From Methanomicrobia archaeon (GTDB taxonomy: Archaea; Methanobacteriota_B; Thermococci; Methanofastidiosales; NM3), in NCBI GenBank assembly GCA_030603445.1, contig JAUVXU010000014.1, positions 1 through 39,503 of the forward strand: DNA of 39,503 bases. Direction: 5' to 3'. The translations under genes and the position numbers were made by a program. Below the pieces are notes generated by a model that made no database searches, was not told where the DNA came from, and was given only the letters and a program-made list of their open reading frames with translations. Below are positions 16,646-23,962 of this stretch, one piece after another (position 1 is the stretch's first letter; every line of letters starts with the position of its first letter).

Positions 16646-17308
16646 ATGACAATAACAGACAATGTCCACAAATTACTGCGGTCAATCCCTTCTGGCGTTA
16701 TCGTGGAAGGAGCTGCAAAAACACGCACTGCAGACGAAATAATCGAAGCAGCAGGGGCTGGCATCACCACAATAGGAGAAAATTATCTCCAGGAATCTAT
16801 TGATGTCATAAATGAAGTTGGGGATATCGTGGAATGGCACTACATAGGCCAGCTTCAGAAGGGAAAGATAAAGAAGATAGTGGGCCTTTTTGATATGATA
16901 GAAACTGTTGATTCCTTTGAAGTTGCAAGCCGCATCGACAAGTATGCAGCTTTGAAGGATAAGATAATGCCAGTTCTGATAGGAATAAACAGCGGCAAGG
17001 AGAAGCAAAAATCAGGAGTATACCCTTCAGCTGCCCTTGAAGTGGTGCAAAGCATATCCGAGCTTGAAAATGTTCGCATATTGGGGCTTATGACAATGGG
17101 GCCATGGATGGAGGACCTAGAAAAACTTAGGCCTTACTTCTCACTTACACGAGCCTTGTCTGACAAGTTGGGTGCCCAAAATATGCCTAATGTTAAAATG
17201 GATATATTATCGATGGGAATGTCATCATCTTATCGTGTTGCCATAGAAGAAGGTGCAAATCTCGTACGCATTGGCGAGGGCATATTTGGCGGCCGAAAGT
17301 ACAGGTAA
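16646..17308 (+). CDS. YggS/PROSC-family PLP homeostasis protein
   Basis: This PLP-binding TIM-barrel protein keeps free PLP low and supplies it to enzymes. It has the family lysine in EGAAKTR near the N-terminus, TIGENYLQE, WHYIGQLQKGKIKK, LMTMGPW, and LSMGMSSSYRVAIEEGANLVR at the C-terminus (in two stretches). Length is about 220 residues, as usual. I start it at the ATG at 16646, because family homology begins there and an AT-rich box lies about 35 bases before; an in-frame ATG at 16622 would add eight residues. Confidence 0.9.
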   Translation: MTITDNVHKLLRSIPSGVIVEGAAKTRTADEIIEAAGAGITTIGENYLQESIDVINEVGDIVEWHYIGQLQKGKIKKIVGLFDMIETVDSFEVASRIDKYAALKDKIMPVLIGINSGKEKQKSGVYPSAALEVVQSISELENVRILGLMTMGPWMEDLEKLRPYFSLTRALSDKLGAQNMPNVKMDILSMGMSSSYRVAIEEGANLVRIGEGIFGGRKYR

Positions 17309-17380
17309 GAATCAACGAATCGGGACAAATTATTTATATCCCAAATTTTTTCGCTTTCTTAAATATTATCAAGTGATTTT

Positions 17381-17815
17381 ATGGATGAATATGCAAGTTT
17401 AGTACAGAGGGCTATTGCCTCTATCATAGATCAGATGTTAATGTCGATTATTGTCCTTATAATAGCGGGTCTTGGCATAGGAGGCTTGACGCTTTCTGTT
17501 GATAAGGTGGACCCTATGGCCTCTATGGGGTCCGTGGTTGGCATTATGGTTATAGTTTACTTATTATGGATAGTTTACTATACTTATTTTGAGGGAAGTT
17601 CGGGACAGACACTTGGAAAGAAGCTAATGCACATCCGTGTTGTGCGCAGGGACGATAATCCAATGGGTTTTGTTACGGCGTTTGTGAGAAATGTCCTAAG
17701 GGTAGTTGACTACCTACCGACATTATACATACTGGGCCTAGCCATGATACTATTAAACGAGGATAAGCAGCGCCTAGGCGACATGGCGGCAAATACTGTG
17801 GTAATACAAGATTAG
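17381..17815 (+). CDS. RDD-family membrane protein
   Basis: A 144-residue membrane protein with the RDD pattern: Arg early (LVQRAIASIID, with Asp in the first helix), then QTLGKKLMHIRVVR after the second helix and a last helix around LYILGLAMILL, followed by QRLGDMAA. RDD proteins are small integral membrane proteins, some implicated in ion exchange; no specific substrate is known here. Its stop shares a 4-base TTAG with the convergent NurA stop. Confidence 0.85.
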   Translation: MDEYASLVQRAIASIIDQMLMSIIVLIIAGLGIGGLTLSVDKVDPMASMGSVVGIMVIVYLLWIVYYTYFEGSSGQTLGKKLMHIRVVRRDDNPMGFVTAFVRNVLRVVDYLPTLYILGLAMILLNEDKQRLGDMAANTVVIQD

Positions 17816-18717
17816 ACGAGATTGTCAAGAACACTATGGAATCCATTGGATTCTATTCCTTTTACAATTTTACCTTTAAAATATTCTTTTAACAATCCTT
17901 GGTGCTCCATTTCCTTGCGCAGCTGGTGCTCGTATATTTCCCGTTTGTCACTAAGGCACACGATCCTGTGTATTTCTTCTAAAGGGAAGGGGTAACCAGG
18001 ACATAATCTGTAGGAGGAGTAGTGGCGCAGCACTTCAAATACTTCCTTGCTTTTTCCTGAAATGTCTATTCTTAGGGTCGGCCCATTTCCATGCAGCTTT
18101 GCGAGAAATACCCGGGCGCTCTTAACTAGGCTCTTGCTATCGACCATCCTTTTCCTTTCAGCGTCTGGGATCTCATAATAAGTGTTTGGACGAAATGGGA
18201 GCCATGTGTCAGGATACGGCGCAGAGATAAAAGACATGCTGCTTTTCTTTGAGACACCAACGACTGTGGCGTAAGAAGTTGTTTTCTCAAGTGCTTTTTC
18301 CATTCCTTTATCCGGGATATTTGAGAGCGCTCCGTCAAATAAAATAAGCGGTGCATGCAAGGAAGCCTCTTTTATCAGGCTTACCTCTTGCTTGTGACGC
18401 TCTAGGTCTAGTAAGCTTCCCTCACTTTCTAGTGAAAAGAACTCACTTTTAACATGCGTCTTAATAATGCGATAAGACGGGTCGTAAGCTATAAATCCCA
18501 CACGAATCACGCCTATTGAGCGTATTCCGTTTGACCACAGCATCGAGGACCCGCCATCTATTGCCACGACCGGCATCTTTTGAGCATCACCAATCATGGC
18601 GACCTCCAATCTATCCAACGCTTTAGCATGGTCGGTGGGCATTATATCCGCAACGATTGAATGTAGTTTCTCCCTCACTCTACCATCACCTTTATATGAC
18701 GGGTGAAGAAGAAGCAT
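17812..18717 (-). CDS. nurA: NurA-like 5'-3' nuclease
   Basis: NurA is a nuclease that works with HerA, Mre11 and Rad50 in DNA-end resection. The metal-binding motif VAIDGGS (51-57) and the later IRVGFIAYD block define the NurA domain; the C-terminal part includes LRIDISGK. I start it at the ATG at 18717. The frame is open to 18804, but those bases encode the conserved N-terminus of RadB on the other strand, so the extension is unlikely to be protein. The 301-residue length is within the NurA range but shorter than the Pyrococcus protein. HerA is not in the window. It is divergent from radB, another recombination gene. Confidence 0.83.
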   Translation of the reverse strand: MLLLHPSYKGDGRVREKLHSIVADIMPTDHAKALDRLEVAMIGDAQKMPVVAIDGGSSMLWSNGIRSIGVIRVGFIAYDPSYRIIKTHVKSEFFSLESEGSLLDLERHKQEVSLIKEASLHAPLILFDGALSNIPDKGMEKALEKTTSYATVVGVSKKSSMSFISAPYPDTWLPFRPNTYYEIPDAERKRMVDSKSLVKSARVFLAKLHGNGPTLRIDISGKSKEVFEVLRHYSSYRLCPGYPFPLEEIHRIVCLSDKREIYEHQLRKEMEHQGLLKEYFKGKIVKGIESNGFHSVLDNLV

Positions 18718-18738
18718 ATAAAGATTAGGTGCTTTTTC

Positions 18739-19395
18739 ATGGATATAGGATGCCGCCCTATCGACAAGATGACCCGGGGCCTTCTTGAAGGTTCTATTAC
18801 CCAATTTTATGGGGAATTTGCAACAGGCAAGACCACATACTGCCTGCAGGCGGCTGTTGCAGTATCTAAAAATGGCAAGCGTACAATATATATAGATACT
18901 GAGAATGGATTTTCCCCCGAGAGATTAATCCAAATAGGCGGGCGCGACGTGCTCAAGGATGTCGATGTATTTTATCCGGATGATCTTGGCGAACAGACGC
19001 AGATTATCAAAGGGCTGGAGCAGACACTTTCTAGTGATGTGGGCCTTATAGTCGTTGACTCCTTTGTAGCCCTCTACAAGGTGGATGCAACAGATGTAGA
19101 GAAGCGCAGCGAGCTGCTATGCGACCTAAGCCTTCAGCTGCTTATCTTGTCTCGAATAGCCAGAAAACGCAACATACCAATCGTAATAACGAATCATGTA
19201 TATGAGGATTTTAAGAAAGAACAGCAGATGCCGCTTGGGGGAAATACTCTTAAATATTGGTCAAAAGTAATAATACTCTTGTCAAAGGCACACAGCTCAA
19301 GGAGAAAGGCAGATCTCATACGCCACCCTTTCATAGGGGATGGGGCGAAATGCTACTTCACTCTCGTACAAAATGGGTTGGGAAGTGATGAGTAA
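18739..19395 (+). CDS. radB: RadB, RecA/RadA paralogue
   Basis: RadB is an archaeal recombinase paralogue, shorter than RadA and probably an accessory factor. It has Walker A GEFATGKT (25-32), Walker B around GLIVVDSFVAL and the RadB-like C-terminal RHPFIGDGAKCYFTLVQNGL. Length 218 residues fits RadB, which lacks the N-terminal helix-hairpin-helix domain of RadA. I chose the ATG at 18739 since family homology starts with DIGCRPIDKM; an upstream start at 18703 adds 12 residues. An AT-rich ATATAAAG lies about 20 bases upstream. Confidence 0.92.
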   Translation: MDIGCRPIDKMTRGLLEGSITQFYGEFATGKTTYCLQAAVAVSKNGKRTIYIDTENGFSPERLIQIGGRDVLKDVDVFYPDDLGEQTQIIKGLEQTLSSDVGLIVVDSFVALYKVDATDVEKRSELLCDLSLQLLILSRIARKRNIPIVITNHVYEDFKKEQQMPLGGNTLKYWSKVIILLSKAHSSRRKADLIRHPFIGDGAKCYFTLVQNGLGSDE

Positions 19396-19403
19396 TATCA
19401 GTA

Positions 19404-19416
19404 ATATTTATATATA
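19404..19416 (+). promoter_or_regulatory. TATA-like box for the small Cys-containing protein
   Basis: AATATTTATATAT is centred about 31 bases before the ATG at 19442. Confidence 0.4.
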
Positions 19417-19441
19417 GTATTGATGATTAATGGTGAGGACT

Positions 19442-19717
19442 ATGAGCGACGACGATATTAAGATGGTGCTGGAACGCTACAGCGGATGCAAAATATGCAA
19501 CAGGGAAAATACCAAACTATGCGAGGATGCTGTAGATTATGCCTTAAGGCAAGTGTACTTTACCGCGCCGTTCAAACGCTTGGAAGATGAGATGACCAGG
19601 TACTGCAAGTTCTTCAAGCTTAGCACATCCAAGCTCAACAAGGTGCTTTGCGAGCTTTCTGAGATTAGTGAGAATGAGAAAGTTGTTCAGGAGAAGACAG
19701 AGTCCTGTGCTTTTTAG
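19442..19717 (+). CDS. small hypothetical protein with CxxC
   Basis: A 91-residue soluble protein with CKIC near the N-terminus and further Cys (in KLCEDA, RYCKFF and KVLCELS), mostly helical and charged. I do not recognise its family. The CKIC motif and spaced Cys could bind zinc. I chose the ATG at 19442 because GGTGAGG lies 3 bases upstream and the TATA-like box fits; an in-frame ATG at 19430 overlaps that ribosome binding site. It lies between radB and an RNA methyltransferase. Confidence 0.6.
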   Translation: MSDDDIKMVLERYSGCKICNRENTKLCEDAVDYALRQVYFTAPFKRLEDEMTRYCKFFKLSTSKLNKVLCELSEISENEKVVQEKTESCAF

Positions 19718-19776
19718 GTTTGTTCTTTTTTCTAGAAATACCAAAACCATAAAAGCGTTTTTATAATAACAATATC

Positions 19777-20700
19777 GTGGATGAAAAATACCCTTCTTGG
19801 ATGCTTGAGCGCTACAGGCAATTGTACAAAGAGCAGTTCCAGACGTTTTTGGAATACATGGATAAGCCCCTAAAAAAGGCACTGCGCGTAAACACCCTAA
19901 AGACATCGCACGTAAAAATTGGAGAAGTCCTTGAGAAAAAGGGTTTTTCCTTTGCACCTGTCGGGGACGGCGTTGGATTTGAGATAAATAATGGACCGTA
20001 TGCCATATCCTCCATTCCGGAACATCTTTACGGCCATTTCTATATCCAGGGCGTTGCTGAGATGTCAATTGCGCCGCAACTAAAGTGCGAGAAGGGGGAC
20101 GCGATATGGGACATGTGCGCTGCTCCGGGGGGAAAGACCACGCATATCTCACAACTTGTAAAAAACACCGGCATGATCCTTGCGACCGATGTTTCCTCAC
20201 AAAAGCTGCAAGCGCTCAGAAATAATGTTGCACGTCTTGGTTGCACAAACACCCTTATAGTAAAAGCTGATGCACGCGATATCAATCTCCCTTTAAAGTT
20301 TGACAAGATAATGCTTGATGCACCATGCACCGGCAGCGGGATAGTTCGAAAGGACCCTTCAAGAAAAAGCTCCAGGACAATGGAGGATATTACCTTTATG
20401 AGCTCTTTGCAAAAAGGATTGCTAGAAAAGGCGGTGTCATCAGTCAAGCATGGGGGGAAGGTACTATACTCCACATGCTCATTGGAACCTGAGGAAAATG
20501 AGATGGTAATCAATTGGGCAATTGACTCCCTCCCTGTGAAGTTGCTCCCTCTTGATAGGGGCGCCATGTCACCTGCGTTTACCTCTCCTTTTGGAAAAAA
20601 GCTAAACGACGAGATTGCCTTATGTGGAAGGATACATCCTCATGTCGCAGACTCGAATGGCATGTTCATGGCGCTTATTAAGAAGACAGGGACTTCCTGA
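19777..20700 (+). CDS. NOL1/NOP2/Sun-family RNA m5C methyltransferase
   Basis: This SAM-dependent methyltransferase modifies cytosine-5 in tRNA or rRNA. It has SAM motif I MCAAPGGKTTH (113-123), motif IV DAPCTGSG with Cys184, and motif VI STCSLEPEENE with the catalytic Cys234. Length 307 residues fits the archaeal core enzymes; no PUA domain is visible. It starts with GTG; an AT-rich box lies 15-20 bases before it. The exact substrate cannot be deduced. Its 3' end overlaps convergent coaD by 23 bases. Confidence 0.92.
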   Translation: MDEKYPSWMLERYRQLYKEQFQTFLEYMDKPLKKALRVNTLKTSHVKIGEVLEKKGFSFAPVGDGVGFEINNGPYAISSIPEHLYGHFYIQGVAEMSIAPQLKCEKGDAIWDMCAAPGGKTTHISQLVKNTGMILATDVSSQKLQALRNNVARLGCTNTLIVKADARDINLPLKFDKIMLDAPCTGSGIVRKDPSRKSSRTMEDITFMSSLQKGLLEKAVSSVKHGGKVLYSTCSLEPEENEMVINWAIDSLPVKLLPLDRGAMSPAFTSPFGKKLNDEIALCGRIHPHVADSNGMFMALIKKTGTS

Positions 20701-21115
20701 TTCGCGTGGAGGATATCTTTCCATTCTTATCAGAGATAAGCGCACAGGACAATATTCTTAGTGGCTTATGCCCAAGCAGTGCTCGCTTTTTGTTTATCTT
20801 TTGCCCAATATCCTCATTCTCTTCTGTCACTAGAATAGCATCGAAATCCTCGTTCTCACAAGCAAAGCCAAAAGGCGTTGTTATTTCCCTAATTTCAAAA
20901 TCTGTTCCTTCAAATCGGCCATTTAGGGCCAACCACTTCAAAAGATGCATTTTTCTTACTTCGTAAGGTTCTATCTTTTCTTGCGTACACTTGTCTTCAA
21001 TAAGAGTGTCTGATGATAGGCCTATTAGCACATATCCATTCTCGAAGGCAGAATCAAGGAAAAATTTATGGCCGTCGTGAAGGTGGTCAAATGTGCCGGA
21101 AGCTATAACTTTCAT
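20678..21115 (-). CDS. coaD: phosphopantetheine adenylyltransferase, archaeal type
   Basis: CoaD transfers AMP from ATP to phosphopantetheine, the fourth CoA step after PPS and CoaBC. The 145-residue protein starts KVIASGTFDHLHDGH, carrying the nucleotidyltransferase HxGH-type motif (His11 with His13-Asp-Gly-His16), and ends with the ISSTRIR ATP-binding motif. It belongs to the archaeal/eukaryotic class, which is distinct from bacterial CoaD. A 46-residue zinc-ribbon gene lies 14 bases upstream on the same strand, so they are probably cotranscribed. The last CoA enzyme (DPCK) is not in the window. Confidence 0.92.
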   Translation of the reverse strand: MKVIASGTFDHLHDGHKFFLDSAFENGYVLIGLSSDTLIEDKCTQEKIEPYEVRKMHLLKWLALNGRFEGTDFEIREITTPFGFACENEDFDAILVTEENEDIGQKINKKRALLGHKPLRILSCALISDKNGKISSTRIRKSLSS

Positions 21116-21129
21116 TTTACATCCGCCTG

Positions 21130-21270
21130 CTAGAACTCACTTTCGCATCGTGGACACTTAATACTGGCGCAACTTGAAATGGATTGCGGGCAACCCTTGC
21201 ACATCGTTAACCTCGAATACATCCTTGAAAATCTATATCCGCATTTTGGACAAACAACAATATCGGACAT
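21130..21270 (-). CDS. zinc-ribbon microprotein (46 residues)
   Basis: This small gene encodes a 46-residue protein with four Cys pairs or near-pairs: CPKCG at the start, CKGCP and an additional Cys in SSCAS in the middle, and CPRC near the end. It could bind one or two zinc ions. It starts with ATG at 21270 and ends with TAG 14 bases before coaD, which suggests an operon. The regular spacing of the CPxC motifs makes it very unlikely to be noise. Its role may be RNA- or protein-binding, but this is not shown by the sequence. Confidence 0.75.
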   Translation of the reverse strand: MSDIVVCPKCGYRFSRMYSRLTMCKGCPQSISSCASIKCPRCESEF

Positions 21271-21341
21271 GCTATTGCCTTAATGCATCATATTAAAAGT
21301 TTTTTCCTTCCATCTCAGCCCCTTTGTGCAACGTTGGTAAC

Positions 21342-21350
21342 ATTTTTATG
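21342..21350 (+). promoter_or_regulatory. TATA-like box for cofD
   Basis: ATTTTTATG is centred 28 bases before the ATG at 21374, which supports that start and a leaderless transcript. Confidence 0.4.
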
Positions 21351-21373
21351 TTTTTATTGTGTTTTTTATTTTG

Positions 21374-22294
21374 ATGCTGACTTTCTTTTCAGGTGGAACA
21401 GGTACGCCCATGCTGCTCACAGGCATGCAGCATATAGTTCCAAGGGACCAGATATGCGTTGTTGCAAACACCGCTGAGGACGTTTGGATAAGCGGGGCGT
21501 ATTTGTCCCCTGATGTTGATTCTGTCACATACGCGCTTGCAGGAATAGTAGATGAGGACCACTGGTACGGTATCAAGAACGACACTTTTTTCACGCATGA
21601 TGCGATGGCATCTCTAGGATATAAGGAACTGCTTAAAATGGGTGATACCGACAGGGCAACGAAGCTTTACAGGACAATGCGGCTACAGAAGGGGGATGCC
21701 CTTTCAGTAATAACAGCTAAGATATGCAAGCGGCTCGGGGTCTTAGAGCATGTTTTTCCCATGACTGATGATCCCGTCAAGACAATTATCAGAACAGAGA
21801 AAGGGGATATGGATTTTCATGATTTCTGGGTAAGGGATGGCGGCAAGCATGTTGTAAATAGTGTTAATTACACCGGGAGCGGGCATGCGCGCGCACCACC
21901 TGGGTTAGAAGATATCATTGGAGCAACTGATGCGATAGTTATAGGCCCTTCAAATCCTGTTACATCCATCTCGCCTATTCTTTCCGTCAAGAAGCTTCGC
22001 GCCCTTTGCGAGGAAAAGCGCACAATAGCAATTAGCCCGATGGTGGGGCATGGGGCTTTTAGCGGGCCCGCACCTGCTCTTATGAAAGGATTAGGCTATG
22101 AGGCTACGGCTGTTGGCGTAGCAGAGATGTATTCTTCATTTCTGGATGATATTGTCATTGATAGTTTGGATGCGCACATGGCGCCAACGATAAAAAAGAT
22201 GGGAATATCTGTGCATGTTACAGACATTAATATGAAAAATTTAAATAAGAGAATTGCTCTTGGGGAATATATCCTAAAACTTTTGGTGATATGA
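21374..22294 (+). CDS. cofD: 2-phospho-L-lactate transferase (F420 biosynthesis)
   Basis: CofD joins phospholactate (or a related three-carbon unit) to the deazaflavin Fo in F420 synthesis. Family features are FFSGGTGTPMLLTGM near the start, ICVVANTAEDVWISGAYLSP, DGGKHVVNSVNYTG-like blocks, IVIGPSNPVTSISPILSV and SPMVGHGAFSGPAPALM. I begin at the ATG at 21374; the GTG at 21359 would add five hydrophobic residues. A NifR3-like TIM-barrel gene starts in its stop codon (ATGA). Presence of F420 agrees with a methanogen-like host. No cofE, cofG or cofH is in the window. Confidence 0.93.
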   Translation: MLTFFSGGTGTPMLLTGMQHIVPRDQICVVANTAEDVWISGAYLSPDVDSVTYALAGIVDEDHWYGIKNDTFFTHDAMASLGYKELLKMGDTDRATKLYRTMRLQKGDALSVITAKICKRLGVLEHVFPMTDDPVKTIIRTEKGDMDFHDFWVRDGGKHVVNSVNYTGSGHARAPPGLEDIIGATDAIVIGPSNPVTSISPILSVKKLRALCEEKRTIAISPMVGHGAFSGPAPALMKGLGYEATAVGVAEMYSSFLDDIVIDSLDAHMAPTIKKMGISVHVTDINMKNLNKRIALGEYILKLLVI

Positions 22295-23016
22295 TGAACA
22301 TGAGGCATCCTTCGGTTCTGGCCGCATACGCAGGGAGAAATGACGGCACTTTTTGCAAGAATATAGGCGATCTAGGTGTTGGAATGGTTACTATCGGCGG
22401 GATAAGCGTTGATGAAGCAACCAAGAAACAAAGCGAGAAACTAATAGCAAGGAAGAGGGCCGAGTTCGTCTTCAAAGACCATGAAGCATTTATTCAGGAG
22501 CAAGTGGCAATAGCGAAAGAATCTGGTGCAAAAGTTGCGGTAAACATACGCTCCTCAACAGTTGAAGGATATTTAAGTTCGGCTTCAGTAATTGCTAATT
22601 GCGGCGCCGTTGTGGAAATAGATGCGCACTGCAGGCAAAAAGAGATTATGGATGTTGGCGCCGGACAGGCACTGCTTTTTGATCTTCCAAGACTGCACGA
22701 GATTCTTGTTAGTATCAAGGATATCGGTGTAAGCACCATTCTAAAATTTAGGGGAAACGTGGTCCCTGAGGTGGGGATATACGACGTATCGGAGGGATGT
22801 TGCGACGCCTTGCACGTGGATGCCATGCTTGAGGGGGCCGATGAGTTCGATATAAGTGTATTTAACACGATTCCTGACGGAATTTTTCTAATAGGAAACA
22901 ACTCGATTCGGGATGCGCATAGTGCAGGGATAGTTCTCGAGTACTGCGATGCGTTCTCTTTTTCTCGTATTGCAGATGATATGGATGCTGTGCGAAGTAT
23001 AGTTGGGGGAATATGA
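22291..23016 (+). CDS. archaeal NifR3/DUS-related TIM-barrel protein
   Basis: A 241-residue protein of the exclusively archaeal family related to dihydrouridine synthases and dihydroorotate dehydrogenase. I recognise LGVGMVTIGGISVDEAT, VAVNIRSST, CGAVVEIDAHCRQ and the glycine-rich phosphate-binding-like end around GNNSIRD. A flavin-binding barrel is likely. It overlaps the cofD stop by 4 bases, so both are translated from one transcript, which hints at a flavin- or deazaflavin-related role. Its reaction is not established. Confidence 0.8.
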   Translation: MMNMRHPSVLAAYAGRNDGTFCKNIGDLGVGMVTIGGISVDEATKKQSEKLIARKRAEFVFKDHEAFIQEQVAIAKESGAKVAVNIRSSTVEGYLSSASVIANCGAVVEIDAHCRQKEIMDVGAGQALLFDLPRLHEILVSIKDIGVSTILKFRGNVVPEVGIYDVSEGCCDALHVDAMLEGADEFDISVFNTIPDGIFLIGNNSIRDAHSAGIVLEYCDAFSFSRIADDMDAVRSIVGGI

Positions 23017-23029
23017 AAAATCCCGTCTA

Positions 23030-23041
23030 AATATTTTATAT
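23030..23041 (+). promoter_or_regulatory. TATA-like box for the basic microprotein
   Basis: AATATTTTATAT is centred about 33 bases before the ATG at 23069. Confidence 0.4.
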
Positions 23042-23068
23042 GTCACTTAATGTAGGGGTCTTAAGTAT

Positions 23069-23209
23069 ATGTCAAAGTCCAAAAAATGGAGAAAGGGAGA
23101 GGAAAAATCGCTTGCTCAAAAGCGCCAGGAATCCAAGAATGGCAAGAAAAACAAGGGCAAGAAGATATTTATTGGCAAGAAGGTGGTCTGGGTAAAGGAT
23201 GAGGGCTAA
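23069..23209 (+). CDS. highly basic microprotein (46 residues)
   Basis: A small open frame: starts MSKSKKWRKGEEKS, ends KKVVWVKDEG, with nearly 40 percent Lys/Arg and a short hydrophobic stretch (KKIFIGKKVVWV). It has its own TATA-like box about 33 bases upstream. Its stop shares CTAA with the convergent E1-like gene. Such composition suggests RNA or ribosome binding. No family was recognised; the promoter and clean compact frame make a real gene likely. Confidence 0.65.
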   Translation: MSKSKKWRKGEEKSLAQKRQESKNGKKNKGKKIFIGKKVVWVKDEG

Positions 23210-23925
23210 CCACATACAGGACAATTTTTTCTTTTCTTTATCGGGACCTTGTCAAACGACTGGTACCATACATCATAAATAATAAGGTCTTTGGAATATT
23301 TTGCACCAGTTAATATTTTCATGCATTCTGTTGCCTGTATAGAACCTATTATTGCAGGGACCGTGTTGACTATGCCCACCTCTGCACAGGTTGGAAGATG
23401 CTCCATTGCCTTGCTTGGGGGAAATACGCATGCAAGGCAGGGCGACTTTTGGGGGATTATGTTAAGTGTCATGCCATAGCTTCCAAGAACGCCCCCATAA
23501 ATATATGGAATGTTGTTGTTTATGCAGTATTTGTTCATTATGTAGCGCGGCACCATGCTGTCTGTGCCGTCAAGCACTATGTCTGCATTTTCTATTATCT
23601 TCTTGGCATTGTCCTCACTAAGGAATTCCTCAAAACCTTTTATCGCAACTTCAGAGTTCATGGCCCGCAATTTTTCAAGGGAGATCTGTAGCTTGGACTT
23701 TCCAATGTCTTTTTCAGTATATAGCAGCTGGCGCTGGATGTTATGCATGTCAATCGTGTCATTCTCACACAATGTTACAGTTCCTATTCCTGCCCTTACA
23801 AGGTGCAGGGCGATAGTTCCCCCCAAGGCGCCTGTACCGATAACCACAGCATGGCTTTCTTGAAGCTTGCGCTGACCATCTGGACCTATCTCTGAGAATG
23901 TAACGTTCCTGCAGTACCTGTTCAC
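23206..23925 (-). CDS. E1-like activating enzyme (ThiF/MoeB/HesA family)
   Basis: This enzyme adenylates the C-terminus of a ubiquitin-like or sulfur-carrier protein (SAMP, MoaD or ThiS type). It has the nucleotide motif GTGALGG (30-36), ENDTIDMHNIQRQ with the conserved Asp, Asn and Arg, the ADIVLDGTDS loop and two zinc-binding CxxC pairs (CLAC, and CPVCG at the end). The gene ends at the convergent basic microprotein. Archaeal relatives (UbaA) activate SAMPs for protein conjugation and tRNA thiolation. The partner small protein is not in the window. Confidence 0.92.
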   Translation of the reverse strand: MNRYCRNVTFSEIGPDGQRKLQESHAVVIGTGALGGTIALHLVRAGIGTVTLCENDTIDMHNIQRQLLYTEKDIGKSKLQISLEKLRAMNSEVAIKGFEEFLSEDNAKKIIENADIVLDGTDSMVPRYIMNKYCINNNIPYIYGGVLGSYGMTLNIIPQKSPCLACVFPPSKAMEHLPTCAEVGIVNTVPAIIGSIQATECMKILTGAKYSKDLIIYDVWYQSFDKVPIKKRKNCPVCG

Positions 23926-23962
23926 AACAAAACTTCACAGGACAAATATAAAAATCCTCTCA

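Noticed and set aside
18718-18804. 29-residue N-terminal extension of NurA
   Set aside because: It is antisense to the conserved first residues of RadB and adds nothing that resembles NurA.
19544-20200. 218-codon minus-strand frame opposite the RNA methyltransferase
   Set aside because: It crosses two real genes and has a low-complexity, Arg/Ser-rich product.
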